The notes beneath the pieces are model-generated. The model had not been told where the DNA came from. It was given only the letters and a program-made list of their open reading frames with translations, and did not search any database. From assembly GCF_030246845.1 (NCBI RefSeq), contig NZ_CP126889.1:1984001-2048000 (forward strand): a stretch of DNA of 64,000 nt. The letters run 5' to 3'. Every line of letters begins with the position of its first letter. Within the stretch, counting starts at the first letter, position 1. The translations under genes and the position numbers were made by a program. Below are positions 26,097 through 36,682 of the stretch, piece after piece. Source of the stretch: Enhydrobacter sp. (GTDB lineage: Bacteria; Pseudomonadota; Alphaproteobacteria; Reyranellales; Reyranellaceae).

Positions 26097-27281
26097 ATGA
26101 AGAAATTCGGGACTCCTCTCAAGCCGTCATCGGTCAGGATCATGCTGCTGGGCTCGGGCGAGCTCGGCAAGGAAGTGGCCATCGAGGCCATGCGGCTCGG
26201 GGTCGAGGTGATCGCCTGCGATCGCTACGACAACGCGCCGGCCATGCTGGTCGCCAATCGGGCGCATGCCTTCAACATGCGCGACGGCGCCGCGTTGCGA
26301 GGGATCGTCGAACGGGAGCGGCCGCATTTCATCGTGCCCGAGATCGAGGCCATCGCGACCGACACGCTGGTCGAGCTCGAGAAGGAGGGTTGGACGGTGG
26401 TGCCGACCGCGCGCGCCACGCGGCTCACGATGGATCGCCGCGGCATCCGCAAGCTCGCGGCCGAGAAGCTCGGACTGCCCACCTCGCCCTATCGCTTTGC
26501 CGCGAGCCTCGCGGAGCTGGGGGATGGCGCCCGCGCCGTCGGCTTTCCCTGCTTCGTCAAGCCCACCATGTCCTCCTCGGGACACGGCCAGAGCGTGGCG
26601 CGCGGGCCGCGCGATCTCGCCCGAAGCTGGCGATACGCGGTGGAAGGCTCGCGCGCCGACACGGGGATGGTCATTGTCGAGGGCGCGATCGACTTCGACT
26701 ACGAGATCACTCTGCTCACCGTGCGGCACGCCAGGGGCATCGGCTTCTGCGCGCCCATCGGTCATCTCCAGATCGACGGCGACTATCGCGAAAGCTGGCA
26801 GCCTCATCCCATGTCCGCCAGCGCGCTCAGCAAGGCTCGCATGATCGCGCGCAAGGTGGTCGACGACCTGTGCGGCCGCAAAGGTCGCGGGCTGTTCGGC
26901 GTGGAGCTGTTCGTCAAGGGCAACCGGGTCTGGTTCTCGGAATTGTCGCCGCGCCCGCACGATACCGGCATGGTGACCATGGTCTCGCAGGACATGAGCG
27001 AGATGGAGCTCCATGTGCGCGCCATCCTCGGCCTGCCCATTCCCCTGATCGCCTGCAGGCCCGGCGCGTCGGTGCCTATTGTCGCGGAGGGCGAGATCGA
27101 CGATCCGACCTATGCCGGTATCGACCGGGCGCTTGCGCAAGCGGGCACCTCGGTGCGCCTTTTCGGCAAGCCCGAAGTCAAGGGCCATCGCCGCATGGCC
27201 GTGGCCCTGGCAACCGGCAGAAGCGTGAAAGAGGCGCGGCGGAACGCCAAAGCGGCGGCGAAGCAGATCAAGGTGTGCTAG
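26097..27281 (+). CDS. purT: Formate-dependent phosphoribosylglycinamide formyltransferase (GAR transformylase 2)
   Basis: 394-residue ATP-grasp enzyme that makes formyl-GAR from GAR, formate and ATP in purine synthesis, a folate-free alternative to PurN. The N-terminal motif [36 protein letters not shown], the ATP-grasp stretch [18 protein letters not shown] and the metal-binding [14 protein letters not shown] are all standard. Start at the ATG at 26097. It stands alone here, with purH 0.7 kb downstream on the other strand. Confidence 0.96.
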   Translation: MKKFGTPLKPSSVRIMLLGSGELGKEVAIEAMRLGVEVIACDRYDNAPAMLVANRAHAFNMRDGAALRGIVERERPHFIVPEIEAIATDTLVELEKEGWTVVPTARATRLTMDRRGIRKLAAEKLGLPTSPYRFAASLAELGDGARAVGFPCFVKPTMSSSGHGQSVARGPRDLARSWRYAVEGSRADTGMVIVEGAIDFDYEITLLTVRHARGIGFCAPIGHLQIDGDYRESWQPHPMSASALSKARMIARKVVDDLCGRKGRGLFGVELFVKGNRVWFSELSPRPHDTGMVTMVSQDMSEMELHVRAILGLPIPLIACRPGASVPIVAEGEIDDPTYAGIDRALAQAGTSVRLFGKPEVKGHRRMAVALATGRSVKEARRNAKAAAKQIKVC

Positions 27282-27354
27282 ACTGCTTAATGCCAGCCAC
27301 CTGACTGCTGCGACGAAATGGTGGCGTGAGCAACAACAGCAGCCTCCTCCTCCT

Positions 27355-27376
27355 CCCGCCGTTAATTGCTGGCGGG
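27355..27376 (+). terminator. Possible hairpin terminator after purT
   Basis: CCCGCC, a 10-base loop, then GGCGGG, 73 bases after the purT stop. There is no T-run after it, so termination is only a possibility. The rest of 27282-27497 holds a 16-bp dyad at 27435-27450 (CACCTTG-AC-CAAGGTG). Confidence 0.3.
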
Positions 27377-27497
27377 CACACGCACGTGAAGCAAGATGGT
27401 GTGGATCTTGCGTGTTCCGAAACTGGTCGCGCTGCACCTTGACCAAGGTGTTGCGCGCACCACTTGAGAATCGAGTCTTACTAGCAAGGAGGTCGAT

Positions 27498-27881
27498 ATG
27501 TGTGATTACTCACTCGAAGCGTATCAGTCACGACCTGCCGCAGTCGGTGAGAAACTCACCCTTGAGCGCTTTCCGAGTGGCTCAATGGGATTTACCTCGG
27601 CGCCAACCTGCGACTTGGCGGTTTGCGTCGCGGCGGACAGCCACCTGCGCCTCGAAGGCATCGGGGAAACTGTCCAGAAAGCCTATGGCGTAGGACCAAT
27701 CGAGGAGGTCGTCATGACCCGCCTCGAAAGCGGTCCGCACAAGGATGCCGTTCGGTTTTCCAATGGAACTGAAGTGTCGCTGCAAAGGCTCGATCGCGGG
27801 CTGACCGCCGTGATGCTGGGATCCGACGAGGACCTGATCGACATCGCCAAGATCGCCGGCAAGACGCCGGAGTACGCCTAG
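27498..27881 (+). CDS. Small conserved protein of unknown function (MCDYSL-type)
   Basis: 127 residues starting MCDYSLEAYQSRPAAVGEKL, preceded by a strong ribosome-binding site (AAGGAGGTCGAT) seven bases before the ATG. I recall this N-terminus, including the cysteine at position 2, from uncharacterised alphaproteobacterial proteins, but no function is known to me. The body is beta-rich and soluble (VRFSNGTEVSLQRLDRGLTA), without signal peptide. The 216-bp upstream gap is less GC-rich than its surroundings and has a 7-bp dyad at 27435-27450 that could be an operator. Confidence 0.82.
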   Translation: MCDYSLEAYQSRPAAVGEKLTLERFPSGSMGFTSAPTCDLAVCVAADSHLRLEGIGETVQKAYGVGPIEEVVMTRLESGPHKDAVRFSNGTEVSLQRLDRGLTAVMLGSDEDLIDIAKIAGKTPEYA

Positions 27882-27938
27882 CCGCGTTGATGGCGTCGGC
27901 GTTCCGCGCGATGGCCTGAGGCCAAAGCGCGATGACGG

Positions 27939-27963
27939 GCCGCCCTGGTATTTCCCGGGCGGC
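27939..27963. terminator. Hairpin between convergent genes (possible bidirectional terminator)
   Basis: GCCGCCC, an 11-base loop, GGGCGGC. It lies between the stop of the MCDYSL-type gene and the stop of purH, which converge. A second small dyad TGGCC-TGA-GGCCA is at 27912-27924. No T-run, so the call is tentative. Confidence 0.4.
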
Positions 27964-27985
27964 AGGGGCGGCGAATGGCCGTCAA

Positions 27986-29599
<1,614 letters not shown>

Positions 29600-29654
29600 G
29601 GCGGCCCTTTTAGCCCGCACCCCGGCAGGATGTAAGCGGCGCTTTGGTGCTCGC

Positions 29655-29960
29655 CTAGACGACCGGCCGCAGGAAGGTCCGTTCCTCCGCCAGGATGAAG
29701 CGCCCCTCCTCGGCGCTGCGGAAGTTGGCCATGCCCTCGACGTCGTCGCGCAGGCGGGCGCGATAGGCTTCATAGGCACCAAGGCTCCCGAAGGTGATCA
29801 GCGCCCGGGCGATGTTGTTGGTGCCCTCGTGCGGCATCCAGTAACCCACGAGATCGCCGCCGCAGCGCGGGATGATCGCGCGCCAGCGCCTGGCATAGGC
29901 CTCGAACGCGTCGCGCTTGAATGGATCGATCTGGTAACGGATGAACACGGTGATCGCCAT
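29655..29960 (-). CDS. NIPSNAP-family protein
   Basis: 101 residues with the ferredoxin-like fold of NIPSNAP proteins: [20 protein letters not shown], then [20 protein letters not shown] and [19 protein letters not shown]. Function of the family in bacteria is unclear. It lies between ilvA and purH on the same strand. The ATG at 29960 is preceded by CAGGAGA. Confidence 0.87.
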   Translation of the reverse strand: MAITVFIRYQIDPFKRDAFEAYARRWRAIIPRCGGDLVGYWMPHEGTNNIARALITFGSLGAYEAYRARLRDDVEGMANFRSAEEGRFILAEERTFLRPVV

Positions 29961-30033
29961 GCCGGTCTCCTGTTGGGAGGCTGAACTCTGGCGCGTTCCT
30001 GCGAGCGCAGGTTTCGGCCGCTGCCGAAATTTC

Positions 30034-31257
30034 CTAGAGGTCCGCCCCCTCCAACACACGGACGACGAAGCCGTCGCGTTCCAGCGCCGCGACGAGCTCG
30101 CGGACATGGGCGCGATCGCGAGTCTCGGCGGTGACGTCGAGCTCGGCGCGCTTGGCGACCACGCCGAACAGGCGCTGATGCTGGACCTCGACGATGTTGC
30201 CGCCCGCGTCGCCGATCCGGCCGGCGACGCGCGCGAGCTGCCCCGGCAAGTCGTTGATCATGACGCGCAACCGCACGATCCGGCCGTCGCGCACCAGTCC
30301 GCGTAGCAGGACCGAGGCCATCAGGCGTGTGTCGATGTTGCCGCCGCTCAGCACCAGGCCAACCTTGCGTCCCCTGAACGCCGCCGGATGGGCAAGCAGA
30401 GCGGCGAGCCCCGCGGCGCCAGCGCCCTCGACCACGGTCTTCTCGACCTCGATCAGGAGCGAAATCGCCCGCTCGATCACCACTTCCTCGACCGCCAGCA
30501 CCCGGTCGAGCAGGCGGCGGGCGATCTGAAGCGGCAGCTTGCCGATGTCGCTGACGGCAATGCCTTCGGCGATGGTGTCGCCACCGGCCGTCACTGGCTC
30601 GCCGGCCAGAAGCTGCCGCAGCGCCGAGTAGCTCGCGGTTTCGACGCCGATCACCTTGATGTCCGGCTTGAGCCCGCGGGCGACGATCGCGCAGCCGCCG
30701 ATCATGCCGCCGCCGCCCACCGGGGCGACCAGCGTATCGAGCTCGGGCGCGTCCTGCAGCATCTCGAGCGCGATCGTGCCCTGGCCCGCGATGATGCGCG
30801 GGTCGTCGTAGGGATGCACGAAGGTGAGTTGTTCGGCCGCCTCGAGACGATGGGCTTCGGCGCCGGCTTCGGCGAGCGTGTCCCCGTGCAGGACGACCGC
30901 CGCACCGTGCCCGCGCGTATGCGTCACCTTGGTGTTGGGAGTGAAGGACGGCATCACGATGGTGGCCGGGATGCCGAGCCGGCCGGCATGGTAGGCCACG
31001 CCCTGCGCGTGATTGCCGGCCGACATGGCGATCACGCCGCGTCGCCGCTCGGCCTCGCTGAGCTGCAGGAGCGTGTTCAGCGCGCCGCGCTCCTTGAACG
31101 ACGCCGTGAACTGAAGATTCTCGAACTTGAGCCAGACATCGGCCTCGGCGATGCGCGACAGCGTCTCGCTGCGCAGGCAGGGCGTGCGCACGACCGCGCC
31201 CTTGATGCGGGCTGCGGCGGCCTGGATGTCCGCGAGCGTAACCGGCAGCGCGTCCAT
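30034..31257 (-). CDS. ilvA: Threonine ammonia-lyase (threonine dehydratase) with C-terminal ACT domain
   Basis: 407-residue PLP enzyme converting threonine to 2-oxobutyrate. The PLP lysine lies in [20 protein letters not shown], the glycine loop in [14 protein letters not shown], and [17 protein letters not shown] is typical. The last 80 residues form one ACT-type domain ([20 protein letters not shown]), the layout of the shorter, roughly 400-residue type sometimes regarded as catabolic (TdcB-like), rather than the long IlvA with two regulatory repeats. The ATG overlaps the stop of the FAD oxidoreductase gene. Confidence 0.93.
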   Translation of the reverse strand: MDALPVTLADIQAAAARIKGAVVRTPCLRSETLSRIAEADVWLKFENLQFTASFKERGALNTLLQLSEAERRRGVIAMSAGNHAQGVAYHAGRLGIPATIVMPSFTPNTKVTHTRGHGAAVVLHGDTLAEAGAEAHRLEAAEQLTFVHPYDDPRIIAGQGTIALEMLQDAPELDTLVAPVGGGGMIGGCAIVARGLKPDIKVIGVETASYSALRQLLAGEPVTAGGDTIAEGIAVSDIGKLPLQIARRLLDRVLAVEEVVIERAISLLIEVEKTVVEGAGAAGLAALLAHPAAFRGRKVGLVLSGGNIDTRLMASVLLRGLVRDGRIVRLRVMINDLPGQLARVAGRIGDAGGNIVEVQHQRLFGVVAKRAELDVTAETRDRAHVRELVAALERDGFVVRVLEGADL

Positions 31258-32585
31258 CACGCGGCTCGCCGCCGGTCGATCCAGTCGCGGGTCCGGTACC
31301 AGGCACCGACCAGCGGCAGGAACCAGGACGGGTCGCCGTTGTAGAACCGGCTTTCGGGGAAGTCGCGGCCGTCCAGCGGGTTGATCGGCGCGTTGGTGCC
31401 GCCGGCGATCTTCTTCGCCGTCTGGGTGCCGAGATAGGTCATCATGGCGACGCCGTTGCCGTTGCAAGCGAGCAGATAGTGCAAGCCCTGGTCCGTGCCC
31501 ATGTGTGGCATGTAGTCGAGCGCGAAGGCGACGTTGCCGGTCCACACATGGGTGATGCGGATGCCGCGAAGCTGCGGGAAGCGGTCGATCATGTACCGAT
31601 AAAGAATGGGCGCGCTCACTTCCGGCGCCGCCGCCGTGAAGCGGGCGCGGCCGCCGAAGATGAGATGCCGACCGTCGGGCGAAGGCCTGTAGTAGGTCAA
31701 CACCCGCTTGGTGTCGGCGATGGAGCGCAGCTCGGGAATCAACTCGGTCGCGGGCATCGGCAGCGGTTCGGTCGCGATGATATGGCTCGCGACCGGCACC
31801 ACGCGCCGCTTGAGCCGGGGCGTCAGATCGCCGGTGTAGCCATTGGTGGCGATCACGACCTCGCGGCACTGGACCGGCCCTTTGGCCGTCAGCACCCGCC
31901 AGCCGGTGCCGGACTTCTCGATGCGCTCGGCCTCGACGTTGGCGCAGAGGACGGCGCCTGCGCGATGGGCCGCTTCCAGCAGGCCCTTGTAGTAGAGCGC
32001 CGGATGGAGATGACCCGAGCGCCGCGCGTACATGCCGCCGAAGTAGTAGTCCGAGGCGATCATCTCGTGCTGGCGCTCGCGCGGCACCATCTCGGCGCCG
32101 GTACCGGCGTACTTGTTGAACATTTCGATCTTGGCGGCCTGCTCGTCGTAGTGCCGCGGCGTCCAGGCGCCGACGAAGCGGCCTTTCTTGATCACGCCGC
32201 ATTCGATCTTCTCGCGGGCGATGATGTCCTCGAGCACGCTGAGCGAGTCCGATCCCGCCGTCAGGAACTCGGCCTTGCGGCGGGCGAATTCCTCGGCGGC
32301 CTGGTTCTTGCCGCCGAGCCCCTTGCCGAGATTGACGCCGCCCGAGATCATGCCGCCGTTGCGCGTCGAGGCGCCGACACCGAAATCGCCGCGCTCCAGC
32401 ACGACCGCCTCGATGCCGTTGCGATGCAATTCGAGGGCCGTCGACAGCCCGCCGTAGCCCGCTCCCACGATCAGCACGTCCGTCCGGGCCGGCGGGTCCT
32501 GGCTCAGGGCATTGTTCGGCGTCCACGCCTCCCACCACCACGGCCGGGCCTTGAAGCCGGGATGGAAGATGTCTGAGCGCCTCAA
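31257..32585 (-). CDS. FAD-dependent amine/amino-acid oxidoreductase (DAO family)
   Basis: 442 residues. The Rossmann motif [20 protein letters not shown] binds FAD, followed by [19 protein letters not shown] and, near the C-terminus, [20 protein letters not shown], as in PuuB/OrdL-like gamma-glutamylputrescine and glycine oxidases. There is no ATG before residue 100 that would leave the FAD fold intact, so I take the TTG at 32585, which overlaps the stop of the SDHAF4-like gene as TTGA. The N-terminus [15 protein letters not shown] matches relatives. Substrate unknown. Confidence 0.88.
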   Translation of the reverse strand: MRRSDIFHPGFKARPWWWEAWTPNNALSQDPPARTDVLIVGAGYGGLSTALELHRNGIEAVVLERGDFGVGASTRNGGMISGGVNLGKGLGGKNQAAEEFARRKAEFLTAGSDSLSVLEDIIAREKIECGVIKKGRFVGAWTPRHYDEQAAKIEMFNKYAGTGAEMVPRERQHEMIASDYYFGGMYARRSGHLHPALYYKGLLEAAHRAGAVLCANVEAERIEKSGTGWRVLTAKGPVQCREVVIATNGYTGDLTPRLKRRVVPVASHIIATEPLPMPATELIPELRSIADTKRVLTYYRPSPDGRHLIFGGRARFTAAAPEVSAPILYRYMIDRFPQLRGIRITHVWTGNVAFALDYMPHMGTDQGLHYLLACNGNGVAMMTYLGTQTAKKIAGGTNAPINPLDGRDFPESRFYNGDPSWFLPLVGAWYRTRDWIDRRRAA

Positions 32586-32749
32586 AAGTCGGTTACCTTG
32601 CCGTTGAATTGCCAGTCGCCGTAGCGCGTCGGCTCGGGGCCGGGCGGGCCGCCGATCTCCTCGACCTTCTTGGGCTTCTCGGGGGCGGCCGGCTCGGCCG
32701 AATCGGGCTTGGGCGTCTGAGCGGCGGGCGCGGGCTTCGGATCGGTCAT
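32582..32749 (-). CDS. SDHAF4-like protein (DUF1674), putative succinate dehydrogenase assembly factor
   Basis: 55 residues: a proline/alanine/lysine-rich disordered first half, then the conserved tail beginning [20 protein letters not shown] and ending KVTDF. The [10 protein letters not shown]...DF motif is the signature of the family that includes the eukaryotic factor SDHAF4, which binds the flavinylated SdhA subunit. Its place directly before an FAD oxidoreductase is suggestive but may be chance. Start at the ATG at 32749; a longer frame from 32785 is less likely. Confidence 0.85.
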   Translation of the reverse strand: MTDPKPAPAAQTPKPDSAEPAAPEKPKKVEEIGGPPGPEPTRYGDWQFNGKVTDF

Positions 32750-32809
32750 GGCCCCATGATGCCGTCCGGCGTCTTGATTCGCCACAGTCCCGGGCCATCT
32801 TTATCGGCC

Positions 32810-33739
32810 ATGAACTATTTTCGTACCGCCCTGCTCCTGGCGGCGCTGACGGCCTTTTTTCTGGTGATCGGCTACCTGCTGGGCGGCCGGCAGGGGCTGG
32901 TGATCGCGCTGGTGGTGGCGCTGGGCACCAACCTCTTCGCTTACTGGAACTCCGACCGCCTGGTGTTGCGCATGAGCAACGCGCACGAAGCCGGTCCGCA
33001 GGAGGCGCCCGAACTCTACGGCATGGTGCAGCAGCTCGCCCAGCGCGCCGGCCTGCCGATGCCGCGCGTCTATGTCATCGACGAGGACCAGCCCAACGCC
33101 TTTGCCACCGGCCGCAGCCCCGAGCATGCGGCGATCGCCGTGAACACGGGCCTGCTGCGCCATCTCAGCCGGGAGGAGGTAATGGGCGTGCTGAGCCACG
33201 AGCTCGGCCACGTGAAGAACCGCGACACGCTCACCATGACGGTGGCGGCGACCCTCTCCGGCGCCATTGGCATGCTGGCGAGCTTCGGCTTCTTCTTCGG
33301 CGGCGGCCGGGACGAGAACGGCCGGCCGGTCGGCAATCCTATTCTGAGCATCCTGGCCATGATCCTGGCGCCCATCGCCGCCTCGCTGATCCAGATGGCG
33401 ATCAGCCGCAGCCGCGAGTACGAGGCGGATCGCATGGGCGCCGAGATTTCCGGCCATCCGGAATGGCTGGCCTCGGCGCTCGGCCGCCTCCATGCCGGCA
33501 CGCAGGCAATTCCCAATGCGACCGCGCAGGCCAATCCCGGAACGGCGCATCTCTATATCGACAATCCGCTGTCGGCCGGCGGCATGGCCAGCCTGTTCTC
33601 GACCCATCCGCCGATGGAGGAGCGCATCGCGCGCTTGCGGGCCATGGCGGCGCAGGCGATGCCGACCGCGTCTGCACCATTGCGTACCCGTCCCGGCGGC
33701 TCCGTGCCGCAGACCGGCGGCCGCGGTCCCTGGAGCTGA
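32810..33739 (+). CDS. htpX: Membrane zinc metalloprotease HtpX
   Basis: 309-residue M48 protease of the inner membrane that degrades damaged membrane proteins. Two N-terminal transmembrane segments ([20 protein letters not shown] and the next) precede the zinc motif HELGH in [18 protein letters not shown], and two more segments sit before the third zinc ligand in [30 protein letters not shown] is also typical. Divergent from the SDHAF4-like gene. An IS630 element begins five bases after its stop codon. Confidence 0.95.
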   Translation: MNYFRTALLLAALTAFFLVIGYLLGGRQGLVIALVVALGTNLFAYWNSDRLVLRMSNAHEAGPQEAPELYGMVQQLAQRAGLPMPRVYVIDEDQPNAFATGRSPEHAAIAVNTGLLRHLSREEVMGVLSHELGHVKNRDTLTMTVAATLSGAIGMLASFGFFFGGGRDENGRPVGNPILSILAMILAPIAASLIQMAISRSREYEADRMGAEISGHPEWLASALGRLHAGTQAIPNATAQANPGTAHLYIDNPLSAGGMASLFSTHPPMEERIARLRAMAAQAMPTASAPLRTRPGGSVPQTGGRGPWS

Positions 33740-33741
33740 CC

Positions 33742-34891
33742 TAGTGGACCAAATCTAACATTTCGATTCGCGAGGGGATTCCCGATCGGGCTCGCGTATG
33801 CGAGTCAGAGGAATGCACGAGCGAACGAACTTTCAGTTGAATGCCACGGACCGTGGCGAGCTGGAGGCGGTGGTGGCCAACCGCAACAGCCCGCAAAAGC
33901 ACGTCTGGCGGGCAAGGATCGTTCTTTTGACCGCCGACGGGCATGGCACTGCCGAGATCATGCGTGCCACCGGCAAGGCCAAGACGGTGATCTGGCGCTG
34001 GCAGGAACGGTTCGGGGCGGAAGGTGCAGCGGGGCTGTGGCGCGACAAGACACGCCCGTCGCGCATCCCGCCGCTCCATCCCGAGGTGGCCGAGCACGTT
34101 GTCGCCATGACGCTGGCAGGGCCGCCGTCGGGGGCGAGCCATTGGACCGGCCCGGCGATGGCCGAGGCGGCCGGGATCAGCGTCAGCTCGGTGCAACGGA
34201 TCTGGCGCGCCCATGGCCTGAGGCCGCATCTGGTCCGCCAATTCAAGCTGTCCAATGATCCGCAGTTTGCCGCCAAGCTCAGGGACATCGTCGGGCTGTA
34301 CGTCAATCCGCCCGACCACGCCATCGTGCTCTCGGTCGATGAAAAGAGCCAAATCCAGGCGCTGGACCGCACCCAGCCGGGACTGCCGATGAAGAAGGGG
34401 CGCGCCGGCACCATGACCCACGACTACAAGCGCCATGGCGTCACCACTCTGTTCGCCGCCCTCGACGTCCTGGAGGGCAAGGTTATCGGCCAGTGCATGA
34501 AGCGCCATCGTCATCAAGAGTTCATCCGCTTCCTCAACGCCATCGATGCAAGGACACCCAGGAGAAAGACGATCCACGTCATCATCGATAACTATGCCAC
34601 CCACAGCCATCCCAAAGTGATGCAATGGCTCGACAAGCATCCGCGGTTCGCCTTCCACTTCACCCCAACGTCGGCGTCCTGGCTCAATGCCGTCGAGGGC
34701 TTCTTTGCAAAGCTCGCGAACAAACGCCTCAAGCGCGGCGTCTTCCGATCTCTTCGCGAACTCAAAGACGCCATCCACTGCTTCCTTCGCCTCCACAATG
34801 CAGACCCAAGGCCCTTCATCTGGACAAAGGACCCCAACAAAATCATCGCCGCCGTCAAACGAGGGCACCAAGTGTTAGATTCCATCCACTA
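33742..34891 (+). mobile_element. IS630-family insertion sequence, copy 1
   Basis: Element of 1,146 bp (33744-34889) flanked by the TA target duplication (33742-33743 and 34890-34891). Imperfect 17-bp terminal repeats, 14 of 17 matching: GTGGACCAAATCTAACA on the left and, inverted, GTGGATGGAATCTAACA on the right. The target was CTAG, the known preference of IS630. The insertion lies just after the htpX stop and inside the rmuC stop codon, which is restored by the TA duplication. No base differences from copy 2 were seen. Confidence 0.95.
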
Positions 34892-34892
34892 G
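33798..34892 (+). CDS. IS630-family transposase, copy 1
   Basis: 364 residues. An N-terminal helix-turn-helix/homeodomain-like region (HGTAEIMRATGKAKTVIWRW) is followed by an IS630/Tc1-mariner-type DDE nuclease: first Asp in VLSVDEKSQIQALD, second in IIDNYATHSHP, and Glu in SWLNAVEGFFAKLAN. The stop codon TAG is not in the element: it is made of the duplicated target TA plus the next G. The ATG sits in the loop of a small hairpin (CTCGC-GTAT-GCGAG, 33791-33804). The frame looks intact. Confidence 0.95.
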   Translation: MRVRGMHERTNFQLNATDRGELEAVVANRNSPQKHVWRARIVLLTADGHGTAEIMRATGKAKTVIWRWQERFGAEGAAGLWRDKTRPSRIPPLHPEVAEHVVAMTLAGPPSGASHWTGPAMAEAAGISVSSVQRIWRAHGLRPHLVRQFKLSNDPQFAAKLRDIVGLYVNPPDHAIVLSVDEKSQIQALDRTQPGLPMKKGRAGTMTHDYKRHGVTTLFAALDVLEGKVIGQCMKRHRHQEFIRFLNAIDARTPRRKTIHVIIDNYATHSHPKVMQWLDKHPRFAFHFTPTSASWLNAVEGFFAKLANKRLKRGVFRSLRELKDAIHCFLRLHNADPRPFIWTKDPNKIIAAVKRGHQVLDSIH

Positions 34893-35935
34893 ACCTTCGG
34901 CGGCAACGGTGCCGGTGCGTCACCGAGTTCGGTGTCGAGAATGCGCTCGCCACGCTTGGTGATGCGCTCGGTCGAGGTCTCGATGTCGCGCAGGTCCTTC
35001 TCCGTTTGCGTGAAATGGGTCTTGAGCTTCGTCACCCGCTCGTCGAGCCGGCGCACATCGTCGAGCATCAGCCCGACCGCCTTCTGGATCTCGCCGGCCT
35101 GCTCGCGCATGCGCACGTCCTTCAGGACGGCCCGTACCGTGTTCAGCGTCGCCATCAGGGTGGTGGGCGAAACGATCCAGACGCGCGCCTTGTAGGACTC
35201 CTCGACCACCGTGGCGAAGTTGGCATGCAGCTCGGCATAGATCGCCTCGGATGGCAGGAACAGCAACGCCGACTCGGCCGTCTCACCGGCCACGATGTAT
35301 TTGTCCCGGATGTCGCCGATGTGCTTGCGCATCGCCTGCTGGAAGGCGCGCTGCGCCGTCGCGAGCCCGGGCGAGTCGCCCGGCGTCACGCCGCGCAGGA
35401 GCCGGTAGCTTTCGAGCGGGAACTTGGCATCGATGGCGATCGAGCCCGGCGGGTTGGGCAGCCTGAGCAGGCAGTCCACCCGCGCCCCGTTGCCGAGGCT
35501 GCACTGGAACTCGTAGGCCGAGGGCGGCAGCGCGCTTTGCACCAGATCGTTGAGCTGGACCTCGCCGAAGGCGCCGCGCGCCTGCTTGTTGGACAGGATC
35601 TCCTGCAGACCGACCACCTGCGTCGAGAGCTCGCCGATCTTCCTCTGCGCCTCGTCGATGCGGGCCAGTCGCTCGCGCAGGTCGGTCACGACCTGGCCGG
35701 TGGCCTTCTCGCTGCGGTCGAGGCGCTCGCTCACGACCTTGCTCAGTGCCTGCTCCTGCTCGCGCAGCGAGCGCTCGACGCGCTGGACGGTCTCGGCCTG
35801 CTGGCTCAACGCCATCTCGAGATGCTGGCGCACCGCCTGCGTCTCGCGATTGTCGCCGCGCCGCAGCAACAGGACGATCAACCCGACCAGCAGCAGGGCG
35901 ATCAGCGCCAGAAAGGCATAGAGGAGGATATCCAT
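34889..35935 (-). CDS. rmuC: DNA recombination protein RmuC homologue
   Basis: 348 residues. An N-terminal membrane anchor (LYAFLALIALLLVGLIVLLL), a long coiled coil (about residues 30-115, for example AETVQRVERSLREQEQALSK) and the RmuC nuclease-like domain with ALPPSAYEFQCSLGNGARVD, IAIDAKFPLESYRLL and LFLPSEAIYAELHANF. RmuC limits DNA rearrangement in E. coli; the exact activity is not settled. The IS630 copy inserted into its TAG stop, but the TA duplication restores TAG, so the protein is unchanged. Confidence 0.92.
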   Translation of the reverse strand: MDILLYAFLALIALLLVGLIVLLLRRGDNRETQAVRQHLEMALSQQAETVQRVERSLREQEQALSKVVSERLDRSEKATGQVVTDLRERLARIDEAQRKIGELSTQVVGLQEILSNKQARGAFGEVQLNDLVQSALPPSAYEFQCSLGNGARVDCLLRLPNPPGSIAIDAKFPLESYRLLRGVTPGDSPGLATAQRAFQQAMRKHIGDIRDKYIVAGETAESALLFLPSEAIYAELHANFATVVEESYKARVWIVSPTTLMATLNTVRAVLKDVRMREQAGEIQKAVGLMLDDVRRLDERVTKLKTHFTQTEKDLRDIETSTERITKRGERILDTELGDAPAPLPPKV

Positions 35936-35998
35936 TGCCGCCCGTTATAAGCTCGCCGCTCGACAAGCGCACGGGCGGCGATTAAGCAAAATCCCCAA

Positions 35999-36682
35999 AT
36001 GCCCATCCCGCTGCATGATCCCGACGTCTGGCTGTTCGATCTCGACAACACGCTCTATCCGGCGCGCTGCAACCTCTTTGCCCAGATCGATGTGCGCATC
36101 GGCGCCTATATCGCCGATCGCCTCAAGGTCCGCCTCGAGGAGGCGCGGCGCATGCAGAAGCAGTATTGGCGCGATCATGGCACGTCGATGCGGGGCCTCA
36201 TGACCCTGCACGGCGTCGACCCCAAGCATATGCTGGCCTACGTACACGACATCGACTATTCGCCGGTGCTGCCCGCGCCGGCGCTCGATGCCGCGCTGGC
36301 GGCGCTGCCCGGCCGCAAGATTATCTTCACGGCCGGCGACGTGCCGCATGCCGAGCGTGTCGTGGAGCGGCTGGGGGTGGCCCGCCACTTCGAGGCGATC
36401 TTCGATATCGTGGCCGGCGACTATTGGCCCAAGCCGCACCAGGCGATCTACGACAAGCTGGTGCTGAAGCACGGCGTCGATCCGACCCGCGCCGCCATGG
36501 CCGACGACATCGCCGCCAACCTGAAGCCCGCCTGCGCCATGGGCATGCGCACGGTGTGGATCCGCACCGACGAAAGCGTGAAGCGGGCGGCCGGCCTCGA
36601 TCTCGACCATATTCATCACCAGACCGACGACCTGGCGATTTGGCTCGCCGATTGGATCGCTCGAAGGAGGGCGCCGAAATGA
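35999..36682 (+). CDS. HAD-family pyrimidine 5'-nucleotidase
   Basis: 227 residues of the HAD hydrolase superfamily. Motif I is WLFDLDNTLYPARCNLF with the nucleophilic aspartate; motif II is RKIIFTAGDVPHAERV; the lysine is in DYWPKPHQAIYDKL and the acidic motif IV in AAMADDIAANLKPA. The sequence resembles the Sdt1/Phm8-like pyrimidine nucleotidases that are common in alphaproteobacteria. It overlaps the next gene as ATGA. Confidence 0.9.
   Translation: MPIPLHDPDVWLFDLDNTLYPARCNLFAQIDVRIGAYIADRLKVRLEEARRMQKQYWRDHGTSMRGLMTLHGVDPKHMLAYVHDIDYSPVLPAPALDAALAALPGRKIIFTAGDVPHAERVVERLGVARHFEAIFDIVAGDYWPKPHQAIYDKLVLKHGVDPTRAAMADDIAANLKPACAMGMRTVWIRTDESVKRAAGLDLDHIHHQTDDLAIWLADWIARRRAPK

Noticed and set aside
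27378-27391. CACGTGAAGCA as a third parS site
   Set aside because: The left half does not match TGTTT at all; only the core and part of the right half fit.
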